Origin: Tretioscincus oriximinensis
Taxonomy: Eukaryota; Chordata; Lepidosauria; Squamata; Gymnophthalmidae
Length of the DNA stretch: 64,000 nucleotides
Assembly (NCBI GenBank): GCA_022410635.1
Contig: JAJVDF010000247.1
Span: 1,337,216-1,401,215 of the forward strand
Direction of reading: 5' to 3'
The translations under genes were made by a program, and so were the position numbers. Under the pieces are notes generated by a model. The model was not told the DNA's origin. It did not search any database and was given only the letters and a program-made list of their open reading frames with translations. Below, piece after piece: positions 1 through 17,200 of the stretch (positions within the stretch are counted from its first letter, which is position 1; every line of letters starts with the position of its first letter).

Positions 1-4309
<4,309 letters not shown>

Positions 4310-4312
<3 letters not shown>

Positions 4313-4355
4313 GCCAGCGTCCGCAGGGCTATGGCAAAAAAAAAAAAGGAAGAAG
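4310..4355 (-). CDS. RPL18: RPL18 exon 1: short 5' leader plus the start codon
   Basis: The coding part is only the ATG (4310-4312), followed at once by a GTGAGT donor (4309-4304). Exon 2 then supplies GGT GTT GAC. A one-codon first coding exon is the known RPL18 arrangement. Upstream on the minus strand is a pyrimidine run starting with C at 4355 (CTTCTTCC and then Ts), the form of a 5' terminal oligopyrimidine (TOP) start. That predicts a leader of about 43 nt. The start codon is certain; the transcription start is inferred from the TOP pattern. Confidence 0.85.
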
Positions 4356-4599
4356 CCACGCAGCCCGAAGAACTATGGGAAAGGAGAGGCTGCACTGGAG
4401 GCCGGAAGAGGCGTGACTTCTCATCTCTATGGTAATTTCTAGGTGACCATAGATGTAAACATACAGAGACGCCAAAAAATTTAAAGATTTTTTTCTTTCT
4501 GTGGCGTCAATTTAGTGAACCCTAAATGACCCGGGTAGTGGTTGGTCCTTATGCTGATTATATCTCAAATAAGCNCTAGTGCTATAATCCACGTGCTAT

Positions 4600-4725
4600 T
4601 AGACTATGGTAGGCAGGCCCCTTTCTGAAGTCTGCAGTCACAGGCAGATGGCAGCAGGTTCCAAGATATAATCTGGAATAAGGCCCCAAACATAGAAAGT
4701 GAGAGCCTTTTCTGCACTGAATTTC
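4600..4725. repeat. Diverged foldback MITE copy
   Basis: Shows the family pattern 'tggtaggcaggcccc ... ataatctggaataaggcccc ... cttttctgcactgaa' shared with 11660-11775, 47339-47520, 54201-54304 and 56411-56577. Ends are degenerate. Confidence 0.5.
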
Positions 4726-4740
4726 CTGTCTACACCAGGA

Positions 4741-5010
4741 GGTATGGTGGTCCAGAGATTAAGAGCAACAGTCTTTCAACAGAGAAGTTGGAGTTCGAGG
4801 CCTCATCTGCCTGCTGTGGAGAAGAGCGAGCATCTTCTACTGGCCTCATCTTCAGCCAACCTAGCTGGTCGAAAGCAAGAGATTGCAAATAGATTAATAG
4901 GTACCACCACAATGTGTTGGGGAAGGATAGATGTAAGTCTTCGAGTAAAAAATAGTTTGTAAGCCGCTCTGAGTCCTTTCAGGTGAAAGGGTTGGGTATA
5001 AAAACCCAGG
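4741..5010 (+). repeat. tRNA-derived SINE, family 1 (diverged)
   Basis: Plus-orientation copy. The head 'ggtccagagattaagagc' and B-box-like 'ggagttcgaggcctc' are recognisable. The body matches the copy at 3480-3786, for example 'gtaagccgctctgagtcc' near the 3' end. Confidence 0.65.
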
Positions 5011-5227
5011 TCCCATTGTTTTTCGTGATTATATTTCAGAATTGAGGCCTTCCACATGCTAGCGTAGATCAAGGAAGGCCCTGAGTGGGTCCTCCTGCCA
5101 TAGGCTGCACCAGTATGTATGCAAATAGCAGGTTTCTGTTCTGAGATATAGATGGGTCCTGTCCCCCCCCACCCCCAGCCACTTTCCTGTAAGCAGAAAA
5201 AATGTTTCCTGGGGGCAGGACTGGGTG

Positions 5228-5421
5228 CAGATTGGCTAAAGAGGCTTCCTCCCTCCCAGGGCTAGCTGTGGCGCAGGATGGAGATTGTTGTCCACAAGGC
5301 AGGACCGCATGTAGGCTGGGCAGAAGAGGCGGCTTGATGCTTGGACTACATTTCCCATCAGGCCTTGCCACCGCCAGCACAACACAGCTCTGCTTCACTT
5401 TTTAAACATTTGGGCGGCGGC

Positions 5422-5470
<49 letters not shown>
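5228..5470. promoter_or_regulatory. Candidate SPHK2 promoter: CCAAT box, ZNF143-like site and (CTG)15
   Basis: An inverted CCAAT box (ATTGG, 5231-5235) and an ACTACATTTCCCATCAGGC sequence (5345-5363), close to the ZNF143/SBS consensus, sit just before (GGC)4 and (CTG)15. CpG content is modestly raised. The position upstream of SPHK2 on its coding strand suggests its promoter and first non-coding exon, but no convincing splice donor was identified. Confidence 0.4.
5412..5469 (+). repeat. (GGC)4(CTG)15 trinucleotide tract
   Basis: Bases 5412-5423 are four GGC-type units, followed directly by 15 uninterrupted CTG units (5424-5468). Read on the minus strand it is CAG/AGC. There is no evidence of translation. 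Confidence 0.98.
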
Positions 5471-5472
<2 letters not shown>

Positions 5473-5879
5473 CTTCATGGACCTCCTGGGCAGCCAAGTT
5501 TTTATAATGGGCACTTGTCATTGTGAAAAAACGGCATAGAAAAGCAGACAGAAATACAACCAGGAACCATAAAACAGGAAGCAAAATGTCAGAAAGTAGA
5601 GAAACAAGAAACTAGTCGTTTGTTATGGTTTGCATCTATATTCCCAACGCATTGCAGGCACCCTAAATTTCTATTTCGTTAACCAAATATTTCTCTAATT
5701 CTTTTCACTAGACGCTAGACGCACACGTCTCTTTCCTTAGTTGTTATTGACGTTACAAAAAATGGCGACCGAATGTCTTTGGTAGCTGCATTAAAGTCTC
5801 ATTGGTCTGGAACATGAAGTGCTGAAAGTTGCCCAAATTAAAAATGAGCGTACTGCAGTCTGCACAGTTTCTTCATAAG

Positions 5880-6260
5880 TTGCGACGACGTCGTCTGTTT
5901 TGATGATCACTAAAGATGGCCGCCAATCTTGAGGGCAGATTGAAGCCGCTTCTTTGGGTTGACCTTGCCCATCCTTAAACTTGAAAGATCCTTAACAGGG
6001 AAAAAGCTTAGAATTAATGCAAATAAATTTTTTTCTGCCATTTAAACAACTCCAGAGGTTAGAAATATTCGGATAAAAATGTCTCTTTGGGTGTCGTGTT
6101 ACGACAAGAAAATGAACCGAACTCTTCCCCACCTCATCTCCTGCTTCAGTAAATTATTCCCTTGGTTTCATATTTGCCCTTGTCAAAGATGGCGCAAGCC
6201 TTCACGTAACATCTGCCCTGCCTGATGATCTTTCTGATTGGATTAAGTAAAGGCCAATAA
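5880..6260. promoter_or_regulatory. Possible second promoter: YY1-like, CRE-like and CCAAT motifs
   Basis: Seen here are a 12-bp perfect palindrome GACGACGTCGTC (5884-5895, ACGT core), a YY1-like AAGATGGCCGCC (5913-5924), a second AAGATGGCG near 6186 and CCAAT at 6254-6258. This is an unusual density for otherwise AT-rich DNA and may mark an alternative SPHK2 start. Motif-based inference only. Confidence 0.3.
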
Positions 6261-6419
6261 GCTTTTTGATAGATCGGTAGAACTTATCTCCACCCCTTAT
6301 TTTCTTCTACATCCTTCCCCAGGTAGAAAACAGAAGNACACTTCCTGGTTGAGCATGGAAAAAGAGTGTGTGTGTGTGGAGGGAAAGAACTGTCGGGGCA
6401 GCTAGCAGAGCCTAGAAGG

Positions 6420-7830
6420 AAAAGGGGAAAGAACTGAGGCTGAGAGTCTGTGGAAGGTGCAAAATGGGACCAGCAGGAAAGAGAGGCAGAAGATTAAAAT
6501 AATAATAATAATTAGTGTGACGCGTTAGACATGAGGGATTTTCAGGTTTGGAGAAGCACTCGAAAGTGCATGGGAAATAATTGCTAATTTTATCTTTTTT
6601 TCCCTTGCTCTGCAGCATTGTTTCTCCACAGAATCCACTCCAGGCAGGCTTTCATTTCTGGACAAAGATGCGTGCAGAGGGGGTGAGTTATCACTTCCTT
6701 TAGGGGGGAATAATTTAGAGCCCTAAACATTTTTTTAATAAAAAAAAAACAAACCTTCCCTTCTCTCCTGTAACTGAATTTATGGAGCCAAAAAGGTTGA
6801 AGTTCACCCCTACTTGTGTTCCCTTTGATCAGGGTACAAGTCAGGAGGAGCTTTGTTAAAAGCAAAGGTCTTGTTTCCTTTGGTGAGTGATACATACGGA
6901 CTAAGCAATCAGAATAAACTGTCATAAGATTCTAGAGTAATTCTCTTTTTTAAAAAAAACCAACCAAAATCTGCTACTTAATCCGATGGGAACAGCAAAC
7001 CTAATTTCAGCATGCCTCTGTCCAGAGAAAGAGCTTCGTTGATTATTATTTTTTTTTGCTATGCATGGACCTTTTTTCTTAGCATCAATGAACAAGCTAA
7101 ACATTTCATAGCATTCTGCTCTTTTTGACCTCAGAATCCACTCTGGCCTCTTCCCTTATGTTTTAAACTTTTAGAAAGCAATTATTTTAATTTTAAAAAC
7201 TGGATTATGGGAGTACTGGGGGAGATCTGCTTATTGTTTGCGAGTCAGCTAGCCTGGGCAGTATCCTGAATAAGTAATTAAACTCTGCAACAGAAGATGA
7301 ACGTTGCTATATAGAAACAAGACTGTCTAGTTTTGCATTGAAAGAAGCACCTGTTTTGCTTGGTCATGCAGGATTTTTTGACCTATGACTGCTTTTATCT
7401 CCTTCCCTGCCCNACCTTTTTCCTGATAGTAGAACATACTTTTTTCCCCTTATTTATAACCTGCAGTGGCTTAAAACAGGTTGGTTTTCATTCCAATGAG
7501 CATTTGGGATAAATCTGCCGCGTACTGGTTTTTTGATGAAAATTCAGGAGGAATTGGGGGAAGTGCTTTTCCCTTAAAACTTGCTTGATCTTACAGGTGC
7601 AAAACTTTTTCCTCTATGAAGGAAGAGAAAACTTTATAAAAACGTTGTGAGGGTTGATCTGGGGAGGACTTTCTTTGTTTAAAGTCTTGTACCAGCTATT
7701 TAATCTTCTAAGGAAAATATGTGGAAATAAAAATATTTTAAATCTTGTAGTTCAAATCCGGTGCTCTAGGGCAGAGGTTAAGAGGAAAGGGTTGGGTTTT
7801 AGTAGGTTGAAACCAGCAGTCTTTAAAGAC
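6420..7830. other. SPHK2 upstream region, no feature recognised
   Basis: AT-rich single-copy-looking DNA with short ATT and poly-A runs. No coding exon, RNA gene or named repeat was recognised. It may hold SPHK2 5' non-coding sequence. Confidence 0.4.
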
Positions 7831-7881
7831 TTGACAGGAGGTGTGAAAAGCAGAATTGCAAAGCTGGGGCTCCATAGCGAC

Positions 7882-8299
7882 ATGAGCTTAGTTCTGAGGC
7901 CATTTGGGGACACCTCTGAGGCTCTCCTCCATGGGGAGTTTGGTGCCTATCCCCCCAAAGGGACCCGCTATGCTCTCAGCCTCACAAGGATGGAACTGCA
8001 TATCCAACGCCTAGTTCCCAAACCGGACTCAGATCATCGGACAGTCTTGAGGCTGCTTGACGTGGTGGGTTGTCACACAATGCGCAGCCACACAATTGCA
8101 AACCAGTCAGCCTTTTTCTGCATCTATGCTTATCCACTGAAGAAGAAGAAGGTGGGTTCAAGCCGGATGCGACAACGGATTTCAAGAACCTTTCAGGTTG
8201 ATAGTTCTGAATGCTATGAGGATAACCAAAGCGTGGCAGAGAAATGGGCTGCTACTATCAAGTGCCTGGTGCTGGGGATTTCTGTCTCAAGTGAAACAG
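7882..8299 (+). CDS. SPHK2: SPHK2 first coding exon (N-terminal extension)
   Basis: 139 codons plus one base. The start ATG at 7882 gives MSLVLRPFGDTSEALLHGEF, aligning with the start of the shorter mammalian SPHK2 isoform. The donor CAG|GTAAGG lies at 8299/8300. The frame stays open upstream; a weak acceptor (ttgacAG, 7836-7837) would place the exon start at 7838 and add 14 in-frame codons, so a longer N-terminus spliced from an upstream exon cannot be excluded. Confidence 0.93.
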
Positions 8300-11200
8300 G
8301 TAAGGCAAATCTTGCAATCTTTTGGGGGCTTTTTGCCTGGATTCTCAATAGAGTTCTTCCTTGAATAAGACTGTTCTGTTTCTGGAAACCATTTAAATAT
8401 CCACACATCACCGGGGAACTGGAAGCACTGGTGATTTCCCATTCACCACAGTGACATCTANCTTGTGTTCTTATTAATAACAATTCCATGCATTTTAACT
8501 AAAGCACCTATGAGCTAAAGCACCTTACTGAAATTATGTTCTACAACAAATTACTGCTCTTAAATATGATCACTATACTTTCCAGTGTTACTAGTGGATT
8601 GTTATTTTTTATATATAAAAAGTCATCAGACAAAACATCCAATTATAGAGTTAACACAATGGAAGAAAAGAACAATGCTAACATGATATGGTAAAAGTAA
8701 CTTTCTCCCCTTCTATCTTAAAACACTAGAATCGGGACACTCAATGAAGGTAATGGGTAAAAACATTAGGATTAAGAAATAGCAGTATTTTTTCAGCTGT
8801 TTGGTCATCTGTCAAGATGTCCATTAGAAAGGGTAAGACAAATTCANGGAGGATAAGTGTATCAGGGATTAANATCTAGTCAATTCTTCCTGGTTAAATG
8901 GAATGCCAGGATGCCTCTAAATCCTAATTTCAGAGAGTTGAAAGCAAATAAAGATTTCACCCTTTGTGCAGTAATAATTGAAGTGCCACTTGGTGAGATG
9001 GGATGCTGGATTAGAACACTGTGGCCTAATTCAACAGGATTTTTAAGTTCTTAACCATTGTACGGTCTATTTATTTATGTGGTTAAAACTGTAGTATTTC
9101 AACAGTAGTATGCAGTCTTTTTTCTTTAAATGTTACTTTATAAAACATGTAAATCAAGGTGATACCTATAAATGTAATGGTGTCTACTTTCCCTGTGTGC
9201 AAAGTTCATGAACAGTTGCCTGGCACCTCTTTTTGCCATAATGTTGCTAAGATTTTTTTCCTTGCAAAAGTGCATAGCACCCACAAGAGGAAAATGAAAG
9301 GACTCTGTTATCCTAAACATACATAATTTTAAATGCAGACCAGCTACATCAGTCACAAAAAGGACATAGTCTATCTTTTGCTAGTTACATGGTTTAGGTT
9401 TTGTCAAACTGATTCAAATCTTAAAATGTGTCACAACTCTCTGACTTGAAGAGATCTGTGAAAACCCCTGTTTTCTGACCCTGATTGTGGCTGGATCCAG
9501 ATACTTGCTTATTCTGCTCTATTTTGAGAGTCCAGAATAAAGCACGGATATTTCTGGAATAAAACAATTCAGACAGTCCTACTATAGAATATTCAACTAT
9601 TTCAGAATAATTAAACAATGTCTATATGCAGCTTTTAGGAATAAGGGGCAACTCTGTCAAATTCGGCTTTTTTATACACCATGGGAAAAGAAATAGCGTT
9701 GTTCCCTCAAGATTTCATAGGCCTGGAGATCGTCAGTGCTTGATATAAATAACTCCTACGTCTTGTCAGTGTGTTGTTGGATAAGTTTATTCCCAGTCTT
9801 ATCTTTAAATCTTTGGGAATTCTAGATACTCAGATTAGTTCTGGCTAAAAGATCTCTCTCTGTACTTGGAAATGTTAGGTACCATATTTCATTTTCAGCA
9901 GTTTCTTGTCGAAGATGGTATATACTGTAATACCTTCCTCAAAGTGTTTCATAGCTTTGACTTTTATAAACTCTGTTTAATTACTTACTAAATGGAATAA
10001 TTTATTTTAGCTTCCTAAATCAAGGCCAATATTATAGCACGAACAAGTATATAATTAAAAATAACTGATGTTGCAATTTCTCCTTCAGTCATTTCAACAG
10101 ATACAATTTAATCATCTGGCTTTAGAAAATACTTTATGGGATAGATGTAAAGACTGTCATTATTTGGAGGGTGCAAAAACCTTGAAATGCACTTGTTGCG
10201 GTTTGTTGGAAAAACCTGTACCTCCTTGGGGCACAGGTGGAGGGTTTCATTCTAGCAGTTAGCAACCATTTGCCTCACAACAACTGTGTAATGCTTGTGG
10301 CATCAGGATCTCCATCTTGTTGTTTCTTTAACTTCTAAAGTGATTCAGTTCCTTCACTTTCAGAAAAACATGATAATTAGACAAGTAAAGAGATAAGTAT
10401 GTATAGGATAGACTATATGCATAGTATTAAAAACAAATATGGGAAGGTAGGAGGAATTGACTCCTAAGTTGAAGAGTGGCTATAGACGAAAATATATTAG
10501 TATCCTGCATACTCTTTTTTTATAGGCACAAGTCCTGTATTCACATCTAAATGCTTAATATTTGGTGGATATTTGGATTTATTTAGGCTTATATGTTGCC
10601 CCGATATTGCAGTTTCTGGGCAGTTCACAAACAGCACAGACAATAAAACAAATGTGTATTTGTGTATGTGTATTTGTGTGTGAAAAAGGTTTTGAATTTT
10701 TGTGGACCATGTGGACTACCAATGTAAGACAGAAACAAAAACACTGATATATAGGGTGCTTCTATACATGAATTCTCTCAAAATCACTAGCCATCGTAGG
10801 GGATTTGACTGAATTATCTCTATGCTCATTTGGACGTGTATACATGATTCTAGTCTTAACTGGCACTGTTTAGACCCGGCTTTTAGTACATTGCCCCTTG
10901 CATTTGCATCTTACATTTAGTATCATACATCAATAGAGGATTTCAGACTTGAAAAGGGATTTAGACACAAAGGGAGAGGTTGTAAGAAAATACAACAAAG
11001 GGGTTTATAGTACGGTAAAAACTAACAAGAAAAAAATAAGCCACATGAGCTTTTGTACACAAACATTCTTCTTTGTAGATTTGTTTACAAAAGTTCACGC
11101 TGCTTACTTTTTTTTTGCTGGTCTCTAAAGTGCTACAAGACCCCCTTGCTAGAAATCTACAAAGTTGAGGAAAGATAGTTGATGTGATCGAGAAACAAGA

Positions 11201-14200
11201 CTCCGAATCGTACAAAAAGAGTTTGAAAGATTACTCTTGAAGAAGAAGAAAAATAAGAAATTACATTGCATAAGTTATAGAAGTTTCAGTAGCAGTGGAT
11301 TATATACCAACCTCAGTGAAGATGTTCTTTAAGGGAACACAATGAACAAGCCAGATAACAATCGGTATCACTTCATTATGTATGAATTATGAATTTGATG
11401 TAAATGTATAATAGGCTGTAAATAAAAATCTCCAAGGAGGAAAAACAGAAGCGTGTTCGCTATGAAAGTAAATGCCTGTTTAAATAAAGAAGAGAAATCA
11501 GGTATATTCTGTTTGTTAGTTGGATTTAATTGGATTATTTAACTGACATATGAATTTTGGATGTAATATTCGTTGACTGTATGCTTAATATGTCCTCTTT
11601 TCAACCAAAACAAATTAATGTCCCTGTAAATTATATATATATATATATATATATGCTAGGGAAACTATGACATGCCCCAGGTGGGACCTGCTATAGTCCA
11701 TAGTATGTAAATAACAAGCCCCTATTCTGAAATATTATCCAAAATAAGGCTCAGTGCAGAAAGGATCTTGTTTATGGGCTATAGCTGTGTTTGACATTGG
11801 GCAGACAAAGCTTCTTTGATTTTGGTTACTACATGAAACAGTGTTAGTTTTACTGGTCACCATAATTCTTTTCAAAGATAGTTTACATATGTATCAGCAG
11901 ACTAGGCAGAATTTGGAGAAGAAGAACTGAGTTCTTATCCCTGCTTTTCTCACCTTTCAAAGGGACTCAAAGGGGCTTACAAGGGTATTTTTTGCCTGAA
12001 GGCTTACTTTCTATCTTCCCCACCAAGCTGTGTCTACTTGCTATTTTTTGCAATTTCGAATAACTGGGTTGGTTAGAGCTACAGGCTAGGAGAAGGTGCT
12101 CACCCCTCCCCAGTTCCGACACAGGGTTTCGAAACCCCATCTCCCAGATGAGAGACACTTTCCTTAACAACTGAGCCATTTGTAGCTGTGTTAGTCTGGG
12201 TTAAAATTTATAGCTAAAAGGACTTCTGGCATCTTGGAGACTAATAAGAAAAATATGGTAGCATGAGCTTTCAAAGACTAAGTGTACTTCAACAGGGGCA
12301 ATGAAGAAGCAGGCTTAGGCCTGGATTGTATTTGGTTTTGTTTTGTTCCAGAAAGTAAGCTAAGGACCGGCTGTCCCCATGCCATTCTGGAGTTTTACAG
12401 GCCATAATAGGGCCTGTGATAGTACAGAATAACATGTGGACAGCGGGGCCCCTTAGGTAACTTTTTGAAATAGAATAAGATCAAGTGCAAAGCAGGCATT
12501 AGCCTATAAATCTCTTGTTAGCAATTTCCCCCCTTGTTAAATAGGTCCAGCAAGGGTGGCTTGTAGCACTTTGGACACTAACAAGAAGAAGGTAGGCGAC
12601 CTGAGCTTTCAGAGACAAGTAATTCCTCAGATGCCGGATAATGCAGAATCAGTAAAGCACGATAGATGGATTTGGGAGAAATGTCCTTTCTATTTGTATA
12701 AAATCTAACTACCAGGTATATTAAGAGTCCTTTCTTGCACATGGATTTCAGCATTTTGTTGTTAGCACTCAAGAATGTGGACAAACTTGTGAGGTTTTTA
12801 TTACACGTTCACTTGCCTGAGGTTAAAAGCATCTCTTCTTGAAGGAATGCAATTGTGCAATATGGCCCTTTGGTTAAAAAGTAGTAATTCCTTCTCTAAT
12901 GTGTTTCATACACATAATACCAACTGGGGCCACATAGTTCAGATATGTTGATTAATTTTCTTTATTACTGACTGAATTGGTAGCAAAATAGGCAAATGAA
13001 AAACTGCTTGTCCTTTGCCTTTTTTAAAAAAGTGAATTGTACTTCTTCATTCGTGCAAAGGAAGACTTGCATTTTGGAACACTGAAATAGAGAGACAATA
13101 ATAATTGCTCATGTCCCAAGATATGTTCAGGGAACATAAATTTTTCCCTTGTTAAATGTTTCATTCTCATCCTTTAGGTACAGATGACTGAAGATAGGTT
13201 TTAGGCCCAAAGCATGGTAGACTGGAATCTTAACAAAGCCATTTTATGTTAAGAAAAAGAAATAACGAGTTAATTCCTACAAGTTAATTATTAATAAAGT
13301 TGGATGTTTTAGAAAGATTGCATCAAGTTTCAAAGACACGAAGGCGGTCCTCTTTAAAAAAAAAAAAAGCAATACAAACGAAAGAAAAAGATCACACAAA
13401 GAAGGTAATGGAAAACAAAACAAGGTAACCAGCTCAAACCCCTTGCTGTTGCGCTTGTGCCGAACTAGAGATAATAAAAATGAGACATGAGCTGATCAGA
13501 GAAACTCGAAGATTGTGCCTGGATTTCATGTCTTTGGTACCTGCAGATGCTTAGAAGTAAGTTAACCTCATGTAAAAGTTGTAGAGAACTCACTTGTTCA
13601 GGAAATGAGTTCACCACTGTTAACATCCTTTTGTGAGCAGGGTCCCCGTATGCTTATGAACAGCAATTCAACATAGGCCTAATTCACATACAAACATGGA
13701 AATCAAGGTCTGACGAGGCTCCATGAATTAAGCTGTGTGACAATGTCTGTCTTTCTACACCCACCTGTCCCTGCTGAGCTAAAGCTCTACTACTCTATTC
13801 ACCTTGGTCTTCTCACTTCTTTTCCCTCAGTTTTAAGATTTCTCCCCAGGAAATGCCGTAGGCTGTAAAGCTGGATTTTTCCTGCCCAAATCATCTACAG
13901 TACATGTGAATTGAAAACTTCACTTATTCATTTTGGTTATGTAGGATGTGTACAGGATGAATAAGCGAACGAGTAGGACAGTATTTATGGCATACTGAGA
14001 ACATAAGAAGAGCCATACTGGATCAGACCAGAGCCCATCTAGTCCAGCGTTCTGTCTCTCACACAGGCCCACCAGATGCACCTGGGCAGTCCGAACAGAG
14101 GAAAGCAAAATATGTACCTGTTCATGACTCCCTGCAAATGGCCTTTCATGAGTCCTGCCTGTTGCTCAATCCCAGAGGCAGCATCCAGACATCCATCCTA

Positions 14201-17200
14201 GTGCCCATTTATACCCTTGGTGTCCATAAACCTTTCTAGTCTGTCTTGAAGCTATCCAAGCTGTTAGCTACCAGTACCTCTTCAGGAAGTAAATTCCACA
14301 GGCCGAGGACCATCTCGGTGAAATAGATACCAGAAAGCCACAGTGGATGCAAGATTATAATTTGTGGCAAGTGCTTTTGCCAACATCAAACATACTTCTT
14401 GGGTTTGTCTTGGGCAACCTATGGCAAGGATAATGCAGAGATGGTAATAATACCCTACCTTCTTATCCTTTAATGGATTTAAATAAATAGATAATCACGA
14501 GCATATTTACTTAGACACGTGCTATACTGAACCATGCCACCAATAAGCATAAGGGAGGGCAAAATGCGGAAGGAAATACACTAATTTCAGCACCTCACAC
14601 ATTCAGACCTGGGAGCAAGGTGTTCACTTTGCTTCTGACTGCCCCTTCAGCCAGGTAATGTCTCCTGTCTCTATGATGGGTGGTCCTTGACCCTCCCAAC
14701 CACCAAGATGGCTCGGGGTGGTGGTGGTAGGGGAAATCAGGAGCAAGAATAACTCAGATTATCTCAGGTAAGGGTTTACCTTAATCCAACTGTTGAGGCT
14801 TCTTCATCAAACTTTATAGACTGAGTGTCTCTAGCACGGTGCTAGAGCAAACTGTCTGGAAAGGTTCTATATCTCTGCCAAGACACAGAGGAATCCATGG
14901 ACACTTGGAGGGACTGCAAATTAATGGCAGAACAAACTTCATAGAAAGCAGAGAGTTGCTGACTCAACCCTCAGTCTCTCTCCAGAAGCAAGTATTGGCA
15001 AAACACACCTGTATTTTTGCAAAGAAAACATCATCATACTACCCATGTAGTCAACCAAGAGTTATCCATGGCTCAGCAATATGCAGCAGCAGCAAAAGCT
15101 TGTGTCTTCTTTTTAGCTATAAACATAGATATACAGAAATTGTTTTATTTTTAAAAACTTACTGTTTGCTTTCCATGATTTTCCTTACGTTCATTTTAAC
15201 CTCACAACAACCCTGTAAATTAGTGTAGGCTAAAAAGCAGTAAGCTTTCATAGCTGGTGATACTGGGGCTGAATCTTCCAAGTTGTAATTTGATACGCAT
15301 TCAATCCTAATGTATTCCCAGATAATGTTGGATTATAATTCTTATTGTGTGCAGTCACATCATGGTTCAGTCCTGAGGAAATACTTTGGATATTTTAAAT
15401 TGTGGCCCTTAAAATTGTTATTGTGAACTTGAGTAGATTGTCAGCTAATATGCATTTGTTCATCTGAAGCTATTAAATGGAAGAGGGCATCTCACATTAC
15501 CTGTGTTTTCTGCTGTGTTGTGTTTCATGCCTAGGACACAGAATGCAATTGGAGGTAAAAATAAACAAGGTTCAGCTGGGTGAAAATGGATTGTACAACC
15601 AGCTTGGGGTGATCAAACCTTGGAATAAATATTTAAATGTTTGTTGGTGGTCAAGACTGTTCCAGATTCTTTTTCAATGAGGGGGATTAAAGGACAGGAG
15701 TGAGCCTGTGCAGATCAGTTCTATAACTCATACCCAAATTCAGAAAGAACTTTCAGAAGGAATGGAAGAGAAAGGCATGGATTTGTGCACAGGTACATGG
15801 AACCATATTAAGATGCTGGGGAAAAATTTCTGACGTGAACTCATTATTTCTTAAACCTGAAGACAATATATATTGCTCAAAAACAATTAAGGGAACACTT
15901 TAACATAACAGTGTATGTTAAAGTGTTCCCTTAATTATTTTGAGCAGTATATATTTTAACAAGCAGCCTCAATTACCTCAAGTATCTGTATTTTTCAGTG
16001 AATGTCTTTACATTTTATTTATTTATTTACATTTCTATGCTACCCTATACTTGAAGGATGGTTTACAGTAAAAATACAATTAACAAGCGCCTAAAAGTAG
16101 GGAAAGTCAGTTTTCTCAGCCAAAGGCCAGGCCAAAGAGGTCTTTGGGTTAATCAATAAATGTTATCTATTTACCTCCCCTGTTTATCTCCTTATCATCT
16201 CTGTATCTATCAATTTACCTGCCTGTCTACAAATTTACATATCTTTGGATCTATTTCCCCATCTCCTCTCTATGTAGATTTCCACCTATTCACTCTGAAT
16301 GTTTCCTCTCCCTGGTTGATACAGTAGAAGAAGGCTTACATGCCCACCCTGCTGCTAAAAGTACGCAAGCTAGCCAAAATGACATTTTGAAAAATGCTAA
16401 TTGGTAAGATCTAAGATGCCTTGGAAAAAGACTCTCAAGCCAATGGCAACCAGCTTAGATAAGAACTGGAAGTCCTTCCTTCTGTTAAAAGTTGGTTGTG
16501 ATCTTCAGGAAGTTCACAAGCCATTTCTATAAAATAGCTGGCTGTCCTCACTCTTGTGTTGGCTGCCATGGACTCAGCCTACAACCTCAGTTGGAATATC
16601 AAGTTCTTTGCATCCTTGGCAACTCTAGCCCTCGAAACATCTTCTGCACTATGAAGCCTTCAGTGATTAGGAATTGTTAAGGATTCTCTTGAAGATAACA
16701 GAAATAGCAGCATGTTTTTGTAGTGAGTGGCAGGGGAAATGTAGGGGGGGAATTGAAAATAAATATTTGCAGTGTTGGTAAGAAAGTTCACTAGGACCAA
16801 ATTATCCTTGTAGTTCAGGCTGCTTAGAGACAGTGACATGTGATACTATGCTGCAGTTTTTTATCACGAAAAAGGAAATTAGTTCCTATTTTCTTTGTCA
16901 ATTTTCGTAATAAAAACGAAGAGTTTGTGGTTTACTAGCTGATCTGTTTCCTTCATTTATGGGAAAACCTTTCTGCATTGCTACCATCCAAAGGGGAAGA
17001 ACTGTAGCTTTTTGCTAATGCAAGCAGCATGGAAACCAAAACATTGCCAGTTCAATCCCTAGCCTCTCTTTGGAAATAAGAATGGCAATCCCACTTCTGT
17101 ATATGCCAAGAAAAGTGTCCGTGGAAGTGAGTCATGCAGTCAACCATGACTCAATGAAAAGAACTCGGATGACTAAGTTGTGTTGATATGCCAGTTAATT

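Noticed and set aside
7654..7881. In-frame extension of SPHK2 back to 7654
   Set aside because: Frame open by chance. The sequence is unlike SPHK2, a probable acceptor lies at 7836-7837, and the homologous start is at 7882.
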